Virus record (IMG/VR): IMGVR_UViG_3300033145_000993
Span: 1 to 44,476 of that record
Direction: 5' to 3' (one strand)
Length of the DNA: 44,476 nt
DNA from: a virus
Shown: in pieces, positions 8,901-16,298 of the stretch
Numbering within the stretch: the stretch's first letter is position 1
How the letters are laid out: each line of letters begins with the position of its first letter
Notes under the pieces: generated by a model
What the model saw: only the letters and a program-made list of their open reading frames with translations
What the model was told of the DNA's origin: nothing
Database searches by the model: none
Made by a program: the position numbers and the translations under genes

Positions 8901-9350
8901 AATTTAGAAATCACACAAAATGGAGATAATACTTTTGAAATAAATATGCACACAGCCTCTTCAGGTGGTACTTTAAATTTTTTGCAAGATACGGATAAAT
9001 ATAGTGTAATAAATGGAGGAAAAAAGCACGGTTTAAAAGGATGGGCAGATTATTATACTCCAACAATTGTTAATGAAACAAATTACACCGCTGATTGGAA
9101 TGATAGAAATATCTCTGTTAAAACTGGTGCCTCCGATATAACAATAACTTTAAACAGTACCACTGTTGGACAAACATTAAAAATTTGGAAATCAGATAAT
9201 GGTGCAGGATCGGTATTAGTTAATCCTAATGGGAGGACTATAAATGGAAATGCAACAAATGGACAGACACTATGTGCAAATCAATATGACTGTGTAGTTC
9301 TTACCTTTGATCAAGATGCAGATGGAACACTAAATTGGATTAAAAAATAA
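5904..9350 (+). CDS. Tailspike with signal peptide, CBM-like and beta-helix domains
   Basis: The product has 1149 aa from the ATG at 5904, which overlaps the previous stop and follows GGAGGG; a frame from 5892 lacks this support. Residues 1-20 form a clear signal peptide ending VAVFA. A beta-rich particle-binding region follows. At about 470-612 there is a beta-sandwich resembling carbohydrate-binding modules. From about 722 a YPEWWGA..DG..DD..AI motif opens a pectate-lyase-like right-handed beta-helix, typical of depolymerising tailspikes. The C-terminus (about 1020-1149) is a separate beta domain. The coding DNA becomes clearly AT-richer after about 8040, consistent with exchange of the receptor-binding part. 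Confidence 0.85.
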   Translation: MKKLFVLLSLIVLLPVAVFAGSPIWCTDALVYDPATNTYAPADDGAKIPAEHVGVNKLDTPTYEDLQAIINTYMSSGKFTGGGFTDNGDGSITVAAGTGLIKSTDSDTGALYSFDWAEDTNVTLTDNSVNFIYVDYNSGTPQIGVATSSPTDHNTKVLLGLVYRSGTTLHMTNAGQLIANYPAKTCWKDMEVNGKFQWVSGVKPSETGTRYLKLSEGTIYAGLTKKSISAYDSTSTALTAYYSDGGTGWNTASVQQIDNQYYDNDSGTLASLTADYKTCRYIYIDPDGHVYMVYGTSQYSKLADAIEEEAPTSLPDMLGNIGMLVGKVIVKEGETNFKRVYSYLGQKAPAGTVADHQDLGGIPGASEGYHLSQNDYIELTGWVDDASVARIAIETDHVIPALRNGTIADTVTAIGATECTMVVESAIQLTANLTIPSTLALEIKQGGNLHTDRSIRNADYKWTQSTKAQLIEDCEDAWDELVDADVTSTADTVDYEVGAASAKLVVADAATAEDILATEVITSSDISGYSYIRLWIKSSVATASGDLQLLLDDTAQCASPLETIDIPALTADTWVQVNIPLANHSSDTAIISVGLKYTVDIGACTIHLDDLQSTSPYEYYLELAAGGDPGISEPYICTENGSALTTGTAGFLAANEWDWADNDTLGYSTVYVRLSDDADPDGKAEDYVKAGYKLTINGSFSVGLYQVFSGDGSVSFNEDREVYPEWWGAVSDGVVDDAIAINKALLSSKAVKMLKSSYWIKTTINVPAGTTLSGLGGNVGVTKIIKNADIVAIASFGNLHGFYISAEDIADTTDGIDIINGNRCIFYDIKVHSVGRHGVIIRNGALGSMSNLYVYNAGADGLRLWPTEDGSYIIGWNFGLIDLNANGGVGLNIRPDIDSIGLVTQNYGGLFVIQNSALQGVLIGDEGNHLSLYLESNTGTGLEFITNGDGNTITIIHAEDIIDNGLQNLILKPNLGSPDQPGYIKLPVESLKITSIDSGNLEITQNGDNTFEINMHTASSGGTLNFLQDTDKYSVINGGKKHGLKGWADYYTPTIVNETNYTADWNDRNISVKTGASDITITLNSTTVGQTLKIWKSDNGAGSVLVNPNGRTINGNATNGQTLCANQYDCVVLTFDQDADGTLNWIKK

Positions 9351-9503
9351 CTAAACTTTAAATGAACTCTTAACTAATTAACTAAAACACTTCAACAAAG
9401 ACTACAGCTACAAATATTGAACTGGCAAGAACTCATGAAAGCAATGCAAAAACTTCTGATAGGCGGCATGGAGAATAAGTGATGTTATGAAAGGAGAATT
9501 ATA
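9351..9503. other. AT-rich gap before the lysis block
   Basis: The 153 bp hold no gene I can support. A short plus frame without an ATG start ends at about 9482 (last residues KLLIGGMENK) and may be the remnant of a lost gene. No terminator-like hairpin with a T tract is visible. Confidence 0.5.
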
Positions 9504-9755
9504 ATGAAAAAATTAATAGTGATTGTTCTGGCAATGATGATAACTGGATGTGCCAGTGTTACATTCAACCCGGACACAGGAGAGGTTAAATATAGTCGTA
9601 TAGGAGATCAGCATATCCAGGGTCTTGAAGTAAGACGCTCTGCTGATGGTGGAGTTAAGATGAAAATGGAAGGTCAGCAGTCTGAAGCAGATGCTCTAAC
9701 GGAAGCAATCAAAATAATTGGGGTTTTGGCAGAACCGACTCCGGCTGGTAAATAA
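9504..9755 (+). CDS. Small lipoprotein (outer-spanin-like candidate)
   Basis: The product has 83 aa. A basic start and hydrophobic stretch lead to the lipobox ITGC (residues about 13-16), so the mature protein would begin with an acylated Cys16. The mature region is about 68 aa, polar, and ends with a short amphipathic helix. AAAGGAG precedes the ATG. The location just before a membrane protein and a peptidoglycan hydrolase fits an outer-membrane spanin subunit, but the sequence itself shows only a lipoprotein. It overlaps the next gene by one base (TAATG). Confidence 0.75.
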   Translation: MKKLIVIVLAMMITGCASVTFNPDTGEVKYSRIGDQHIQGLEVRRSADGGVKMKMEGQQSEADALTEAIKIIGVLAEPTPAGK

Positions 9756-9925
9756 TGAAGACTTCCCCGACATGCCCAAAATGCGAAGGCAAGAAACTAA
9801 TCCGACGAAACGACAACGAAGGCCGTAAGCACCCGTGGACGCCTTGTCCTGTGTGCAACGGGCAAGGGATTGTGAGCGAATTGCAACTGAAAAGATATGA
9901 GGAGGCAAAGGATGGCTTGGACTGA
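9755..9925 (+). CDS. Small DnaJ-type zinc-binding protein
   Basis: The product has 56 aa. The ATG overlaps the lipoprotein stop (TAATG). Two motifs, CPKCEGKK (residues 7-14) and CPVCNGQG (31-38), match the CxxCxGxG repeats of the DnaJ zinc finger, so the peptide probably folds around one zinc ion. The last 14 bases overlap the next gene. Translational coupling on both sides supports it as real despite its length. Similar tiny proteins are common in phage lysis and accessory blocks; the role is unknown. Confidence 0.7.
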   Translation: MKTSPTCPKCEGKKLIRRNDNEGRKHPWTPCPVCNGQGIVSELQLKRYEEAKDGLD

Positions 9926-10190
9926 TCCTGATCGATGGCTGACAGTACCTGTTATCGGGGCGATGATGGGGTTTTTCTGGAGTGGAATTTCGAAAAAGAA
10001 GCAGGCCATTGATAAGGCTCTTGAGGGGTATGTGGATAAAACTTATTGCAAGATGACTCAGGCGAACGCTAAAACAAAACAGGAGAATTTAACCCTACGC
10101 CTCGAAGCCACAATCAGGACAGAGATCGGAACGCTCAAAGATGAGATATTCGAACATATGCGAGCAATCGAAAGGGCAATGAAACAATGA
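9912..10190 (+). CDS. Membrane protein with coiled coil (holin or inner-spanin candidate)
   Basis: The product has 92 aa from the ATG at 9912, which has GAGGAGG about 5 bp upstream; an in-frame ATG at 9897 lies upstream of that site. One transmembrane segment lies near the N-terminus (about residues 9-27, TVPVIGAMMGFFW). The rest is a charged helix likely to form a coiled coil. The gene sits directly before the M15 peptidase and overlaps its start. A single N-terminal membrane helix with a periplasmic coiled coil fits an inner-membrane spanin or a small holin; the sequence cannot separate these. Confidence 0.7.
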   Translation: MAWTDPDRWLTVPVIGAMMGFFWSGISKKKQAIDKALEGYVDKTYCKMTQANAKTKQENLTLRLEATIRTEIGTLKDEIFEHMRAIERAMKQ

Positions 10191-10543
10191 TATCTGTTAA
10201 AGATCGAGATGTATTAAAAGGTATGTTGGCAGTTGCCTTCCATCCCACACTGATTAGAATCTTACGTTGGGCTGATGAAACATGGCCAGATCTTCTCACC
10301 ATCACATCTGCTTATCGGGCAGGAGATCTGGGTAGCCTCCATGCAGCAAATCCTTGTCGAGCAATAGATATTAGATCATGGGTCTTCAAAGATCCCTATC
10401 TGGTTATGAGAAAGATCAATGAGCACTGGATATACGATCCTCACAGACTTCATATGAATGTAGCTATTCTCCACAATGTAGGATCTGGTTGGCACTTTCA
10501 TATCCAGGTGCATCCGAATACAAGAAGGAGGGAAGCGGAATGA
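10187..10543 (+). CDS. M15-type peptidase endolysin
   Basis: The product has 118 aa. Motifs of the VanY/M15 zinc peptidase family are present: SAYR (41-44), the zinc ligands H52 and D61 in a SLHA..PCRAIDIR block, and WHFH with H103/H105. Enzymes of this family cut peptide bonds in the peptidoglycan stem or cross-bridge. At 118 aa it is a bare catalytic domain with no binding module or signal peptide, so it needs a partner to cross the membrane; the upstream membrane protein is the obvious candidate. Start and stop overlap the neighbours by 4 bp (ATGA). Confidence 0.85.
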   Translation: MISVKDRDVLKGMLAVAFHPTLIRILRWADETWPDLLTITSAYRAGDLGSLHAANPCRAIDIRSWVFKDPYLVMRKINEHWIYDPHRLHMNVAILHNVGSGWHFHIQVHPNTRRREAE

Positions 10544-10956
10544 AGGCGAAGTTCCTAACATCACTTGTTACAGAAGAACTGATTGGCAGTAAGTATGCTC
10601 GCTTAGTCAAACCCTTTCTCTATCAAAGCCCGCTTTTAGACTGGGTTGTTATCATTCCTGCAGGCTTTGTTTGTGACTACGAGAGTGTCCCACTATTCAA
10701 GGCTACGTCAAAACGAGCGGGAGTTATTCATGATTATCTATGCAGGAAAGATAGTGTTCCAATTGTGAGCAAGCAAATGGCGGCAAGTGTCTATGCAGAA
10801 GCTCAGCAAGTGAGAGATCATCTTGTCTGTAAGAACAAATGGCAATTAGTCTGGAGAGCAATCTTATGTTCGATCAAAACTACAGTCGTTCGAGTTGCTC
10901 CTGGCTATTATCATAAGCATAAAGTATGCGCAACAGTTGATGAATTATCAAAATGA
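10540..10956 (+). CDS. DUF1353 family protein
   Basis: The product has 138 aa from the ATG at 10540, which overlaps the endolysin stop (ATGA) and follows AGGAGGG. The hallmark IPAGF.CDYESVP (39-51) and RAGVIHDYLC (59-68) identify DUF1353, a family common in phage lysis and tail regions whose biochemical role is not established. Co-translation with the M15 peptidase suggests a role at the cell envelope. The stop TGA (10954-10956) overlaps the first bases of repeat copy 3. Confidence 0.8.
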   Translation: MKAKFLTSLVTEELIGSKYARLVKPFLYQSPLLDWVVIIPAGFVCDYESVPLFKATSKRAGVIHDYLCRKDSVPIVSKQMAASVYAEAQQVRDHLVCKNKWQLVWRAILCSIKTTVVRVAPGYYHKHKVCATVDELSK

Positions 10957-10985
10957 GATCGTGTTCAATTTTTGAACGCCATCTC
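10955..10985. repeat. 31-bp palindromic repeat, copy 3
   Basis: The left arm is GAGATCGT and the core GTTCAATTTTTGAAC. The copy overlaps the stop codon of the DUF1353 gene and is followed by AAACGGAGG and the start at 10999. It separates the lysis block from the head block. Confidence 0.9.
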
Positions 10986-10998
10986 AAACGGAGGCATT

Positions 10999-11193
10999 AT
11001 GAGACAAAAGGTATTTGAAGCAGTTATTGAGACTCAGAATAGGCACATTGAACGCTTGGAGAGGATGGTAGAGCAGTTGTTTAATGCTCTACAGCAGAGA
11101 TCTCCTATTGATCTTAGTATGGATATGGATGTGGAGCGGAGTGAACCGGAGAAAGATAATATTATGGCTGGAGCGTTTATTAACGAAGTGTAA
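10999..11193 (+). CDS. Small coiled-coil protein before portal
   Basis: The product has 64 aa from the ATG at 10999, chosen because CGGAGG lies 5 bp upstream; a frame from 10972 would begin inside the palindromic repeat. Residues 5-32 form a heptad-like helix (RHIERLERMVEQLFNALQQ), and the C-terminal half is acidic. No family is recognised. It is the first gene of the head block and is 9 bp from the portal start, so a head-assembly or portal-associated role is plausible. Confidence 0.65.
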   Translation: MRQKVFEAVIETQNRHIERLERMVEQLFNALQQRSPIDLSMDMDVERSEPEKDNIMAGAFINEV

Positions 11194-11202
11194 GGAACTA
11201 TT

Positions 11203-13092
11203 ATGCCTTTACCTTGGAAAGTACGAAAGAATCGTGTAGATAAAGATTGGGCTTTTCTGAAGGAGAAGATTGATCTTGGGCTCTCTTTGAGAAGAGCCTT
11301 TGAGGGCCAGTGGATTCTGAATATGGCCTTTATTAGTGGTAGGCAGTATTCTTACTTTAATACGAGTAGTCATACGCTGCATCAGCTTACTCCGGAAGTG
11401 GGGCAATTCTTTGCTACGGATAATATTATTCTTCCTAAATGGGTGAGACAGATTTCCGATTTTATCAAGACACGCCCGAAAATGACTGTGGTGCCGAATA
11501 GTAATCAGGAAGAGGATATAGATGCAGCTAGGCTAGGTTCGAAGATTCTCGAAGATTACTATACGAGGAAGTTTCTCAAGGCTAAGGCACGACAACTGGC
11601 TGTTTGGGTGAAGTCGACAGGGAGTGGTTTTCTGTCTGACTACTGGAATAAGAAAGCCGGTCCTTGGGCTATGGATAGGAAGACTGGGAAGATTGTCTAT
11701 GCAGGAGATGTTGATTGCTCTGTGTGGAGTCCCTTTAATGTGATAGTGCCTACGTATAATGAAGTGACGACTTTGAATGAGATGGATTGGGTTATTCTGA
11801 GACAGAGAAAGTCACTTGAATGGATTAGGGCAAATCTCAAGGGAGGGGAGCAGGTAGTGGCGGAGGATATTAATCCCAACGCTATTGCGCTTGAACAGCT
11901 TTTTGCTCAGCATACAGCTTCTGCAGCACTCGGGAATGTTCCTAGTGCATATATGATTATAGCCTATTTTAAGCCCTGTGAGAGGTTTCCGAAAGGCGCT
12001 TTTATTCGAGCGGCAAATGGTGTTGTCGAGCCTATTGTAGATTGGCCCTATCTTGAATATCCTATTGAGCACTTTAAAGATCTAGATATGCCTAATCAAT
12101 TCTGGGGTGATTGTCGAGTGACACATGCGATTCCACTACAGGTGAGATGGAACAAGTGCATTAGTAGTGTGAGTGAGTTTAATCAAGAGGTTGCTAAGGT
12201 TAAGATTGCAACTCCGAGGAGATCTAATCTGGATATTAATGTAGATAATAAGCATCGGGAGATAGTAACGTATAGTCCCGTGCTTGGTCATAAGCCGGAA
12301 TTTATGACTCCTTATACGTTGAGTCCGAGTATTGAGCGGGAACAAGAGTGGATCCAGTTTAGTCTTGAGAATCTTTTCTCACAGCATGAGGTGACGAGAG
12401 GGACGAATAAGAGTGATATTCGCTCCGGAGATATGGTTGAACTTCTACTTGAGCAGGATACTCATGGGGAGATTCCAAGCCATTTTATTCTGGAAGAAGC
12501 TTTTGAGGCTCATGGAGCAAGGATTCTATTGAGGGTTCAGCAGGGCTATACTCAGGAGCGGATTATTAAGCTTGGGAATACCGAGGATGAATTCGAAATC
12601 ATCTCCTTTAAGGGTGCGGATCTGCGGAACAATCGAGACGTGAAGGTTATTAAGGAATCTTCTCTGCCGGATTCTAAGCATGCTAGGAGTTTGCAAATCG
12701 AGCGGAGGTATGAAAAGGGACTGCTTGGTGACCCGAGAGATCCTAAAGTTAGACGTCGTGTGTTGAGAATGCTTGATGATAGTATCGTTGACGATATCTA
12801 TTCTGATTATAAGAAGGATGAGTTGCTTGCTCGGTGGGAGAATCATCAGTTTATGCAGGGCAAACCACTCCCGATTAATCCCTATGATAATCATGCTGTG
12901 CATGTAGAGGAACATGATAGACTACGGAAGTCCCTACGCTTTCAACGTCTGAAGGTTGAAGATCCTAATGCTTTCACACAGTTTAATATGCTGATTCAAG
13001 CTCATGTTGCAGCTCATCAGCGATTTATAAACGAGGAGATGAAGAAACAGTTGCAGATAATGCAAATGCAAGGAGGAGGGAAGAATGGCTGA
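11203..13092 (+). CDS. Portal protein
   Basis: The product has 629 aa. The N-terminal helical stem, the block FISGRQYSYF near residues 44-53, the TDNIILPKWVRQI stretch with RPKM after it, and the long helical C-terminus are typical of portal proteins of podovirus-like phages. The portal is the twelve-fold channel at one capsid vertex through which the terminase packages DNA. The gene precedes scaffold and capsid genes in the usual order. The length fits the family. It overlaps the following small gene by 8 bp. Confidence 0.8.
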   Translation: MPLPWKVRKNRVDKDWAFLKEKIDLGLSLRRAFEGQWILNMAFISGRQYSYFNTSSHTLHQLTPEVGQFFATDNIILPKWVRQISDFIKTRPKMTVVPNSNQEEDIDAARLGSKILEDYYTRKFLKAKARQLAVWVKSTGSGFLSDYWNKKAGPWAMDRKTGKIVYAGDVDCSVWSPFNVIVPTYNEVTTLNEMDWVILRQRKSLEWIRANLKGGEQVVAEDINPNAIALEQLFAQHTASAALGNVPSAYMIIAYFKPCERFPKGAFIRAANGVVEPIVDWPYLEYPIEHFKDLDMPNQFWGDCRVTHAIPLQVRWNKCISSVSEFNQEVAKVKIATPRRSNLDINVDNKHREIVTYSPVLGHKPEFMTPYTLSPSIEREQEWIQFSLENLFSQHEVTRGTNKSDIRSGDMVELLLEQDTHGEIPSHFILEEAFEAHGARILLRVQQGYTQERIIKLGNTEDEFEIISFKGADLRNNRDVKVIKESSLPDSKHARSLQIERRYEKGLLGDPRDPKVRRRVLRMLDDSIVDDIYSDYKKDELLARWENHQFMQGKPLPINPYDNHAVHVEEHDRLRKSLRFQRLKVEDPNAFTQFNMLIQAHVAAHQRFINEEMKKQLQIMQMQGGGKNG

Positions 13093-13369
13093 GAAGGCGG
13101 AGACAAAGGATGCGGAGAAGTGTCCTGGTGCAGAGATGATCGAGAGTTGGAATGCTGTTGTAAAGTTGCTCGTTCAACTCGAAGTGGCTTGGAAGAAACA
13201 TAGGAAGACCTATTATAGGCATAAAGGGGAGCTGAGATTCTTGCATCCGCTACAACAGAGGATATTGAAAAGAGTTGTCCATCGACAGCCTTTTCACTTT
13301 TTCCTCGATGATGTGAGTAGAGATGCTCGAACAGGTGTTAAGAAACTATTTATAAAGGAGAAGATCTAA
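13085..13369 (+). CDS. Small basic head-block protein
   Basis: The product has 94 aa; GGAGG lies just before the ATG at 13085. It is basic and aromatic (patches KKHRKTYYRHK and HRQPFHFFLDD), with no recognised domain. It overlaps the portal end by 8 bp and its stop overlaps the scaffold start by one base. Position between portal and scaffold suggests an assembly factor or a minor capsid component. Function unknown. Confidence 0.65.
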   Translation: MAEKAETKDAEKCPGAEMIESWNAVVKLLVQLEVAWKKHRKTYYRHKGELRFLHPLQQRILKRVVHRQPFHFFLDDVSRDARTGVKKLFIKEKI

Positions 13370-14142
13370 TGGGAATTAAAGTCGGAGACAAGGAGTATAG
13401 CGAAGAAGAAGCTGCGAAGTTGATTGAATCTCATGAGCAGCTCTCGCAACAGATGGAGAAACTCAAACCTGTTCTGGAAGTGACTGAAGAATATGGAGTT
13501 ACTCCGGAGCAATTTATCAATGAGTCTAAAGGTGCTTTTGGTGCTATCTTGCGTTTGCAAGAAGTGGGGATTCTGGATAAGGATGGGCAGATTGTAGAGA
13601 AACCTGCAACGCCTCCTCCTCCTGCTGATCCTCCACATACACCAGAATCGCCTGCTGGAACACCATCGCCTCAAGGTGAACCGGGGCTATCTGCAGATGC
13701 TATCGCTAAGAAAGCTCTTGAGAAAGTGAAGCCTGTTATTGATGATCTACGGAAGGAGAATGAGCTACTGAAGAGTAGTGTTAATCGTATCTACCGAGAG
13801 AAGATAACTGAGACTGCACGACAAAAGAACTTGGACGTTAGCGATGAGGATATCAGCATAGCCTTTGCTGAGGTGTCGAAGTCTGGACAAGACTTCTGGG
13901 ATGTTTTGGGAAAACGCTCGGAGCGTAATCAGTCTGTCAAGTCGAAAGCTATTGAAGAGTTTGCGAAGAAACACAATCTGGATATTGGTGAGCTGAACAA
14001 ACTCAATGAAATAAGTTCGACTGATGGGAAGGTGGCTTCAGCGATAGTTGAAGGTAAGAAACTCGTACGGAAGCCAGCAAAAGGTGGTGTTACACCGCTT
14101 GATGCTACACGACAACTCTTTAAAATGAAAGGACAGATGTAA
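13369..14142 (+). CDS. Scaffolding protein (predicted)
   Basis: The product has 257 aa. Composition is acidic and helical, with an N-terminal helix (residues 13-40), a proline-rich linker (about 84-104), a coiled-coil segment (about 112-145) and a basic C-terminal tail. That architecture and a position directly before the major capsid gene are typical of phage scaffolding proteins, which template procapsid assembly and then leave. The stop overlaps the capsid start (TAATG). Assignment rests on context and composition, not a catalytic motif. Confidence 0.75.
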   Translation: MGIKVGDKEYSEEEAAKLIESHEQLSQQMEKLKPVLEVTEEYGVTPEQFINESKGAFGAILRLQEVGILDKDGQIVEKPATPPPPADPPHTPESPAGTPSPQGEPGLSADAIAKKALEKVKPVIDDLRKENELLKSSVNRIYREKITETARQKNLDVSDEDISIAFAEVSKSGQDFWDVLGKRSERNQSVKSKAIEEFAKKHNLDIGELNKLNEISSTDGKVASAIVEGKKLVRKPAKGGVTPLDATRQLFKMKGQM

Positions 14143-15500
14143 TGAGTTATGCAACGCTTACGACCTATGAAGAAGCGATGAAGACTTTCTATCTGCCTGT
14201 GTTTCAGACTGCGCTGAATCATGACACTATCCTTGCTGATATGATAGATGTGAATGAGGAAGATGTCTATGGGAATGAAGCGAAGTTTGCTATCCACTAC
14301 GGACGTAGTGGTGGTACAGGAGCAAGGGCAGATGGAGGAACTCTGCCTACGGCAGAATATCAGAAAACCAAACAGGCTACACTGCCCATGAAGTATAACT
14401 ATGGGCGAGTGTATTTCACCGGACCGACTATTGCTGCAACTCGGAGTAATGCAGGTGCCTACGCTCAGGTTGTTGATCGAGAACTCACCGGTATTGTCGA
14501 TGATATGAAGAAGGAGATCAATCGGCAGTTATGGGGATGTGGCTACGGCATTCTGGCCAAGTGGCGAACAACGGGAGGTGCTACGAGCTATACTCTCGGT
14601 GGACAGTATATTCCGACTACTGGAGCGGCCGGCTTCGGTGCTGCTTTTGGCCGGAAATATCTGAAGGAAAATGGTCATGCAGTGCCTGTTGTGCTCGGGA
14701 CAAGTACAAGTGCAATCGTTAGTGCCACAGTGGATACTACCGACATTGCCGTTAGTGCCTCGTCTGATACGAAGGGGACGGAGAACTATAGCACAATCAC
14801 TTGTACTGATCCTGGTGTAACAGAAGCCGCCGGTACGTTCTACGTACGTCCGGCAAGTCTTGTGACGTATGATGCGAGTAATAATACTGGTGGTGCCAGG
14901 CTGGAGATGATGGGCCTTCGTGGGCTGATTACGGATACCAATGTAGATACAGCAGCTCTCTACGATGGGACGAATGCTAGTCCGGCGGCTGATCCTCTGC
15001 AGGGACTCTCCGTATCTACCTATAGCTGGTTCAAGGCTCAGGTCTCTACACATGATGCAGGACGCTACGGAGGGCAGAGGGATCTGGATTATCTCGACAT
15101 GCAGCAGGCATTTGACGACGTGGAAATTGCCGCCGGTAAGGACTATGGTCCTGACCTGATCCTCACCACGCATGCAATTCGTAGACAGTACTACGCTATG
15201 TGTGCGGCAGATCGTCGACAAGTGAATACGATGAATCTGGACGGTGGCTGGAAGGCAATTGATTTCAACGGAGTGCCGCTGACGGTTGATCCAGACGCTA
15301 TCGACGGTGAAATCTACTTCCTCACCACACGAGATCTGCAGATCTTCCGGATGAGTGACTACGCCTGGATGGAGAAAGATGGCAGTATCCTCCATCGTGT
15401 CTCTAACGTAGACGCCTATGAGGCAACACTCTTTCGTTATGCGGAGTTCGGTTGCTATCGTCGTGATTCACACGCAGTTATGTGTGATATCTATTATTAA
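14142..15500 (+). CDS. Major capsid protein
   Basis: The product has 452 aa. The N-terminus (TTYEEAMKTFYLPVFQTAL) and the later QRDLDYLDMQQAFDDV and PDLILTTHAIRRQYYAM blocks match the pattern of HK97-fold coat proteins of podovirus-like phages. An insertion domain with many Gly/Thr/Ser lies at about 145-265. Its codons are more C/G-ending than its neighbours', as expected for the most expressed virion gene. It follows the scaffold gene directly and is followed by repeat copy 4. Confidence 0.85.
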   Translation: MSYATLTTYEEAMKTFYLPVFQTALNHDTILADMIDVNEEDVYGNEAKFAIHYGRSGGTGARADGGTLPTAEYQKTKQATLPMKYNYGRVYFTGPTIAATRSNAGAYAQVVDRELTGIVDDMKKEINRQLWGCGYGILAKWRTTGGATSYTLGGQYIPTTGAAGFGAAFGRKYLKENGHAVPVVLGTSTSAIVSATVDTTDIAVSASSDTKGTENYSTITCTDPGVTEAAGTFYVRPASLVTYDASNNTGGARLEMMGLRGLITDTNVDTAALYDGTNASPAADPLQGLSVSTYSWFKAQVSTHDAGRYGGQRDLDYLDMQQAFDDVEIAAGKDYGPDLILTTHAIRRQYYAMCAADRRQVNTMNLDGGWKAIDFNGVPLTVDPDAIDGEIYFLTTRDLQIFRMSDYAWMEKDGSILHRVSNVDAYEATLFRYAEFGCYRRDSHAVMCDIYY

Positions 15501-15509
15501 TCAAATAAT

Positions 15510-15540
15510 GAGATGGTGTTCAATTTTTGAATGCCATCTC
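15510..15540. repeat. 31-bp palindromic repeat, copy 4
   Basis: The left arm is GAGATGGT and the core GTTCAATTTTTGAAT. The copy lies 10 bp after the capsid stop and before GAAAGGAG and the start at 15560, splitting the capsid gene from the decoration-like gene. Confidence 0.92.
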
Positions 15541-15559
15541 AAATTGAAAGGAGTACACT

Positions 15560-16192
15560 ATGGCGGAAAAGACAGTCGCTGGAAGACGCCGTGCTTTTCA
15601 AGCCGCTTCGAAGGTGGGTAGACTCTGGTTGCCAATAGCCGGTTTTGCCGGACTAGATAATGACGGGACAAATACGGTTAGTCTTAGCGAGGGTGTACCA
15701 ACTCTTGAACCTGCAAGTGGAACTATTGAGCTTGCTACTATTCCGATGACAACTGCAGATGAAGCTCAGCACATTATTCCTATTCCTTGGGATTTGGATA
15801 GGCAGAAGGATATGGCAGCGAGAGTTGTCTATATCCATGCGAGTACGGATGCTGGTGATCAGCCAGTATGGAAAGTGGGCTATAAGTTCTTTGCTATCCA
15901 AGATCAGACAGTTGAGATTAAGGCTGGAGTTGATGAGGATGTGAGCATTACAAGTGATGCCACAGCAAGTACTGATGACTCTCTCGAGGTCACGGATTGG
16001 ACGAGATTGAAGACGGCTACCTATATGACACGTAGTGATGTCATGATGGGACTATGCTTGGAGCTTGATGCTCTAGGCTCGGCTTTGGCAGATGAATGTG
16101 AAGTGGTAGGTGTTGAACTTGCTTATCAGCGGAATCCTGCTGCTATGCACTTCAAGTCTATCGACGCATTTATTAGGGAGAATCCTGTTTAA
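15560..16192 (+). CDS. Capsid decoration or head-associated protein (predicted)
   Basis: The product has 210 aa. AAAGGAG precedes the ATG. It is beta-rich, with blocks such as WKVGYKFFAIQDQTVEI and MGLCLELDALGSALADECEVVGVELAYQRNP. It contains no catalytic motif I recognise. Its location immediately after the major capsid gene, in a transcription unit set off by a palindromic repeat before and a strong hairpin after, suggests a highly made head decoration protein. The assignment is contextual. Confidence 0.6.
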   Translation: MAEKTVAGRRRAFQAASKVGRLWLPIAGFAGLDNDGTNTVSLSEGVPTLEPASGTIELATIPMTTADEAQHIIPIPWDLDRQKDMAARVVYIHASTDAGDQPVWKVGYKFFAIQDQTVEIKAGVDEDVSITSDATASTDDSLEVTDWTRLKTATYMTRSDVMMGLCLELDALGSALADECEVVGVELAYQRNPAAMHFKSIDAFIRENPV

Positions 16193-16241
16193 CTACGATT
16201 TGTCATCTGCCGTACTCGTCTGGAGATATGGTAGGTGGCTA

Positions 16242-16281
16242 GGCAGATGGTGAGAGTAGTCTCCGGCTCTTGCCATCTGCC
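16242..16281 (+). terminator. Strong stem-loop after the capsid/decoration genes
   Basis: GGCAGATGG (16242-16250) pairs with CCATCTGCC (16273-16281), extended inward by GAGAG/CTCTT-type pairing. A third copy, CATCTGCC (16204-16211), could pair with the left arm instead, giving two alternative folds. No T tract follows, so this may be a processing or stabilising hairpin or a weak terminator rather than a classic Rho-independent one. Confidence 0.5.
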
Positions 16282-16298
16282 ACCAACGGAGACAGACT

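Noticed and set aside
9413-9482. Short frame ending KLLIGGMENK before the lipoprotein gene
   Set aside because: No ATG or ribosome binding site at a useful position; may be a gene remnant, so left unannotated as a gene.
14529-15395. 288-aa open frame antisense to the capsid gene
   Set aside because: Shadow of a GC-rich, highly biased coding sequence; no ribosome binding site and cysteine/histidine-rich nonsense composition.
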